Shown: positions 60,733 to 64,000 of the stretch, in pieces
Layout of the letters: each line of letters starts with the position of its first letter
Numbering within the stretch: position 1 is the first letter of the stretch
Assembly: GCF_037975245.1 (NCBI RefSeq)
Contig: NC_092576.1
Span: forward strand, 41,224,611 to 41,288,610
Length of the DNA: 64,000 nt
Origin: Apostichopus japonicus
Taxonomy: Eukaryota > Echinodermata > Holothuroidea > Aspidochirotida > Stichopodidae
Direction of reading: 5' to 3'
The notes under the pieces: model-generated
What the model was told of the DNA's origin: nothing
The model's input: the letters and a program-made list of their open reading frames with translations, nothing else
Databases searched by the model: none
Translations under genes and position numbers: made by a program

Positions 60733-63661
60733 TATATAAATAAGCATAATATGTACCTTAGGTCGACAGTTTATGGTAAAAAAAAAGTGTACCTTAGGTC
60801 AACAGTGTACCTTAGGTCGACATTTCAGTGTCGACCTAATGTTTTCACTACCATTTTAAGACACTTTTTTATTGTCGCAAATAGCTTTATAATGTTCTCC
60901 GTCCTCTAAAACGTTCATTTAAAAGTTTTGGTTAGGGTCGGTTCAGGGTTAGGGTTAGAAAAAGGGTTAGGGTTAGATTAAATTTAGTGTGTAAGTCAAT
61001 GTAACTGTCGACCTAAGGTAGGATCCATAGTTATATATATATATATATTTGTAGTACAGGACGTGTATTTTCACCGAGTGTTTTCTTATGTATCAATTCC
61101 AGAGGGACAAAAAGCTTATCAACATATTCGTATTGTTACGAGGGCTCATTGTAGCCTAACGCTAGTTACTGCTAGTGAGGAACCTAATGTTATTATATAG
61201 AAAGTTTTTAAAATGGCCTACGTGACAATCAATATTTGAGAATTAGGTCGGGTTAACGTCAGGATGTTATTTATGTAATGAGCAATACACGATTGTTCTG
61301 GTATATTCCTTATGATGACGCGCTGGTCTCGGTTTAACGTCGGTTTACGTGAAATCGCGTGTAAGCTGTGCACACATCTTCGTGGATTCTCTGGAATGTT
61401 CGCGAGATATGCAAAGGACTTCCAAGAATAGAGAAACTGGGTTAGGTGTATCGAGAAAGATCTAGATGATTCTTGACATGGCGAATCGTATAAAAACCCG
61501 CTCAGATCGGGGAGTTTCTGAGTTTCTGAACGAATACAAGCGACGACACATATTATACCATTCTACTATATATCGTCAGTGCTCAACTGCCAGTAATTTC
61601 TGAGGGATTGAGATATCGATACCAAGATTGATTCTACACCTCCATTCAGAAGTTTGAAGAGGACTTTGCTGTGAAACTACAGTCTTCCAGTCTTTATTTC
61701 GGAGAAGGTGAAGAATTTCTGTCTCCGTTGAGGAAGTTCGTTACGCCAGGAGTTGGTGGCTATAAAGCTAATTTTGGACTGACTCTGGTAATATTTTAGT
61801 CGGCGAGAAGTTCGACTTGTGCTTCACTCGATTGTGGCTGGAAGTCCGTCTTCTATGTTGGAGCATCGCCGGAAAGAAGGTGACTGCTGTTTCTGGGATC
61901 GCGAGAAACTTCGTCGAGGACCAGTGAATTTCGCGGGACAACGGACCGAGAATCGTCGTCATCAAGGTCGTGGCCGCTGAGGGATATCGCCGTTGGAAGA
62001 GACCAGCGTGTTTTAAAGTGTATCCTATCTTGTTAAGTTTGTGAGTTATTTTCTATATATTTGTAATTACCATTTGTTGTTGTTGGTTCAGACTCCATTG
62101 TTCAATATAGTTTACGTTCTCATTCAAATTCTCTAGACTCGTCAATTTGTCTGTGTTCCTTACGGAAACGAACCCAGGCTTGTGTCTCGTTTAAAATTAG
62201 TTATCGAGACCTCTCGCATTTCCAACGTAACAGTATCAAAATACATTTGTTGTATATCACATTCATATTATACTACTTAATATATCGTTTCATTCAGTGA
62301 TAGTTTTTGTGTCAATTAGTAACAAAATGAGTCAAATATTAATCGAAAAGTTTTGGAATTGTAAGGGATGCACCGGATTTGTATATACAACCGGAATTCC
62401 GTTTTAGGAGAAATGGAATAGGAGTGAATAATGTTTTATATCCTCATCCCATTCCTCCCTCCCACACCCCCCCCCCAAAAAAAAAAAATATATAATATTG
62501 GTTGACGTTTTCGTTAAAGTGGCATTACCAAGTCAATTCAATGTTTAACATAAATATGTTTTAATAGTGTGTTTGCTTTCCTTAAAAATTTAAAAAAAAA
62601 ATAATTAAATTTTCTAAATCTACGTAATACTGTACTAAGTATATGTGATACTAACTGAAAAACACTTAAATATGCAACGGGGTTCGGCTTCCGACTTTGA
62701 GCACTGCTTATTTTTTGAACCTAAAGAACTTACTACTCTAGAATAATATTTGAGTAGATACTTTTACAGAACTTTATGTAATATAGACGAAAGTATTTTG
62801 TGTAGTCAGACTATGAATTTTCCCATTGTCTTATTTTCCTTTAGTTTAATGTCTTAAATTAAGCATCGTTTATTGTAATGTATCAGTTTTCGCTGCCTTA
62901 TAACATTGCTTTTTTTTTGTGGACGTAAACAGGGAAACGGGAACGGCAACTGGGATGAGGTAGCTCAAAATATTTCTATACGTTAGTAAGCTTCTTTTAA
63001 GATACAACTTGAGATAAGTGAGGCAGCAGGCATCTACCAAAATATTTCATATATTCACAAAGAACGTGAATTGTATTATTATACCTAAAAGTGTAATTCA
63101 TTAAATCTACTTTGCAAAGTTACCTTCACTTATATCCGCATTTTGTTAGTACCAACATTTAGGTCATAAGTTAATCGATATAGTGATCTAGGTGCATTTA
63201 CTTAGCGCCATTACTTTGTCTTAGTGTTTTCCCCAAAAAAAGTTCAGAATACCATCTACAAGATGATAGTATCTCAACAAAGTTACTCAAATGACGCGTT
63301 TTGTAAATAATTTATGTCGCCATCACTTTTTGTTTGTTGTGAATGTATTAGATTGATTATGGTAAGAACAGAAACGCATTTGATTTCTTCTCATCATTAA
63401 TTATGTGTATAAGTAAGTTGGCCTGACGTTTCGATCCTAGCAGAATCTTCGTCAGAGGCTAAATGACAAGTTCATAAATTTAGGGATAGATTTAGGGATA
63501 GATTTAGTATAAAGTTATTTTAAATTGGTTCAGTTCGTTCATTCTCATATCTTTGAATTTGCTGTTTGTCTCATTATCCTTTAGTTTTAACGCCTGTCTT
63601 CTACCTGCATCAATTCCAGTCGGATCCATTCCTTCGGCCTGGCTTTCAAAGAATATCACAG
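57370..63661 (+). CDS. NLR module B, exons 56+120+206+77 nt (partial)
   Basis: Exons are 57370-57425, 57808-57927, 59707-59912 and 63585-63661, with the same lengths and phases as gene A. Peptide landmarks are [27 protein letters not shown] with [28 protein letters not shown] with [15 protein letters not shown], and [12 protein letters not shown]. All remain open. No NACHT exon lies between gene C and B, so B is either a headless partial gene or a second C-terminal module of gene C, whose last exon leaves the right phase. Later exons would fall beyond the window. Confidence 0.6.
60649..60740. repeat. (AT)n microsatellite
   Basis: About 90 bp of alternating AT with single G and C interruptions. 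A shorter AT run resumes at 61031-61050 on the other side of the MITE. Confidence 0.9.
60754..61020. mobile_element. Mariner-like MITE with telomere-like core
   Basis: The ends are TACCTTAGGTCGACAGTT (60754-60771) and its exact reverse complement (61003-61020). If the outer TA is the target duplication, as in Tc1/mariner elements, the element is 60756-61018. It sits inside an AT array. Extra copies of the terminal motif occur at about 60790 and 60808, with a small palindrome at 60812-60838. The right half contains several AGGGTTAGGGTTAG units. No coding frame. Confidence 0.75.
60931..60981 (+). repeat. Interstitial TTAGGG-like repeats
   Basis: About 50 bp of GGGTTAG and related units, interrupted by A runs, inside the MITE. 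The array is short and imperfect, so it is not a chromosome end. Confidence 0.8.
61134..62232. mobile_element. Solo LTR, 1099 bp
   Basis: The sequence begins TGTTACG and ends CGTAACA, a 7-bp terminal inverted repeat of LTR type, and is flanked by GTAT on both sides (61130-61133 and 62233-62236). A TATAAAAA box lies at 61489-61496. No gag, pol, primer-binding site or second LTR is present, so it is a recombined solo LTR. The 4-bp duplication fits a Ty3/Gypsy-type element. It is absent from copy A, so it inserted after that duplication. Confidence 0.8.
61489..61496 (+). promoter_or_regulatory. TATA box in solo LTR
   Basis: TATAAAAA about 355 bp into the LTR is followed by GC-richer sequence, consistent with an LTR U3/R boundary and with the LTR lying on the + strand. 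Confidence 0.5.
63421..63462. repeat. Imperfect palindrome CTGACG...CGTCAG
   Basis: CTGACG (63423-63428) and CGTCAG (63450-63455) enclose an imperfectly symmetric core (TTTCGATCCTAGCAGAATCTT). It has no match in copy A, and short AGGGATAGATTT direct repeats follow at 63480-63510. Confidence 0.6.
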
Positions 63662-64000
63662 GTATCAATCATTAAAACATTTAATTGATTGATCGATCGG
63701 TTTAACTAACACTGTCATAGATCAATCACAGTGATCCGGATTACAGGTTAAAGTTCAACAACTGTATATTTTTGTTCATGTCGTTGTTATTTGTTTACAG
63801 TATTGGCTTCATGAAATGAACATAATTAAAGGTCGGTCGTCGGTCATTTATAAAAACATTGTTAATGATGAACGATTGTAAAGATGAAATAACAAATTAC
63901 AGATAGTTATATCACAACAAAGATTAACACGTTCACTTCCTGTTGCTAAAGTGCTGAATGCATATAAGTAGAGCAGGCACATAATATAGTCTACATATAC

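Larger units (their letters stand above)
59945..62500. other. Insertion cluster in B relative to A
   Basis: A passes directly from about 3890 to 3920, whereas B has about 2.5 kb here. Recognised parts are (AT)n at 60649-60740, a MITE at 60754-61020 and a solo LTR at 61134-62232. The segment 59945-60640 is unassigned AT-rich sequence. Confidence 0.65.
55983..63740 (+). repeat. Segmental duplication copy B
   Basis: This is the paralogue of 57-4643. Clear collinearity runs from about 56197, with a weaker match from CAAGCAATCAA at 55983 to position 1. A block of about 2.5 kb (59945-62500) absent from A holds a microsatellite, a MITE and a solo LTR. Confidence 0.8.

Noticed and set aside
60931-60981. 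TTAGGG-like units as a possible telomere or chromosome fusion point.
   Set aside because: The tract is only about 50 bp, interrupted, and enclosed by the inverted ends of a MITE.

Overview
This window is nuclear DNA from an animal. It is AT-rich and intron-rich, with long (AT)n microsatellites, homopolymer C/G runs, and several non-LTR, LTR and foldback DNA elements. The best protein clue is a NACHT-domain NLR locus with partial paralogues beside it. Together with the CR1-like and L1/Tx1-like LINEs, this suggests a marine invertebrate, most plausibly an echinoderm such as a sea cucumber. The organism is an inference; no single sequence here proves it.

Layout. (1) 1-10.9 kb, + strand: the 3' part of an NLR-family gene ('A'). 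Its exons chain in phase to a stop at 10888, followed by AATAAA. (2) 11-19 kb: mostly non-genic, with a TTAA-flanked foldback MITE, a G-rich block and a ~170-bp minisatellite. (3) 19.7-24.8 kb, - strand: a long, nearly intronless gene. It has an N-terminal Cys-rich region, an XPG/FEN1-like nuclease module and a Tesmin/TSO1-type CXC domain, and is broken by one frameshift. A possible first exon lies at 26.3-26.5 kb. (4) 27.7-34.4 kb: a decayed CR1/L2-like LINE with a 10-bp target-site duplication, carrying a nested, inverted, truncated L1/Tx1-like LINE with its own 17-bp duplication. (5) 26.6-46.4 kb: two tandem copies (D1, D2) of the upstream region and first exon of the NLR gene. The D1 copy of exon 1 is a relic that ends in a stop. 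(6) 46.1-54.7 kb, + strand: NLR gene 'C' with a NACHT domain, then a 206-nt plus 77-nt exon pair. (7) 56-63.7 kb: a diverged copy ('B') of the A region. It holds the same four exons and is interrupted by a microsatellite, a mariner-like MITE and a solo LTR. B may be a separate partial gene or the downstream end of gene C.

How it fits together. The locus looks like a growing innate-immune NLR cluster. The C-terminal module (exons of 56, 120, 206 and 77 nt) and the 5' flank with exon 1 have been duplicated separately. Transposons inserted afterwards, so the paralogous copies serve as empty-site references that date the insertions. Exon lengths and phases match exactly across the copies, which is the strongest evidence that these small exons are real. 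All function assignments come from motifs read by eye; no database search was run.
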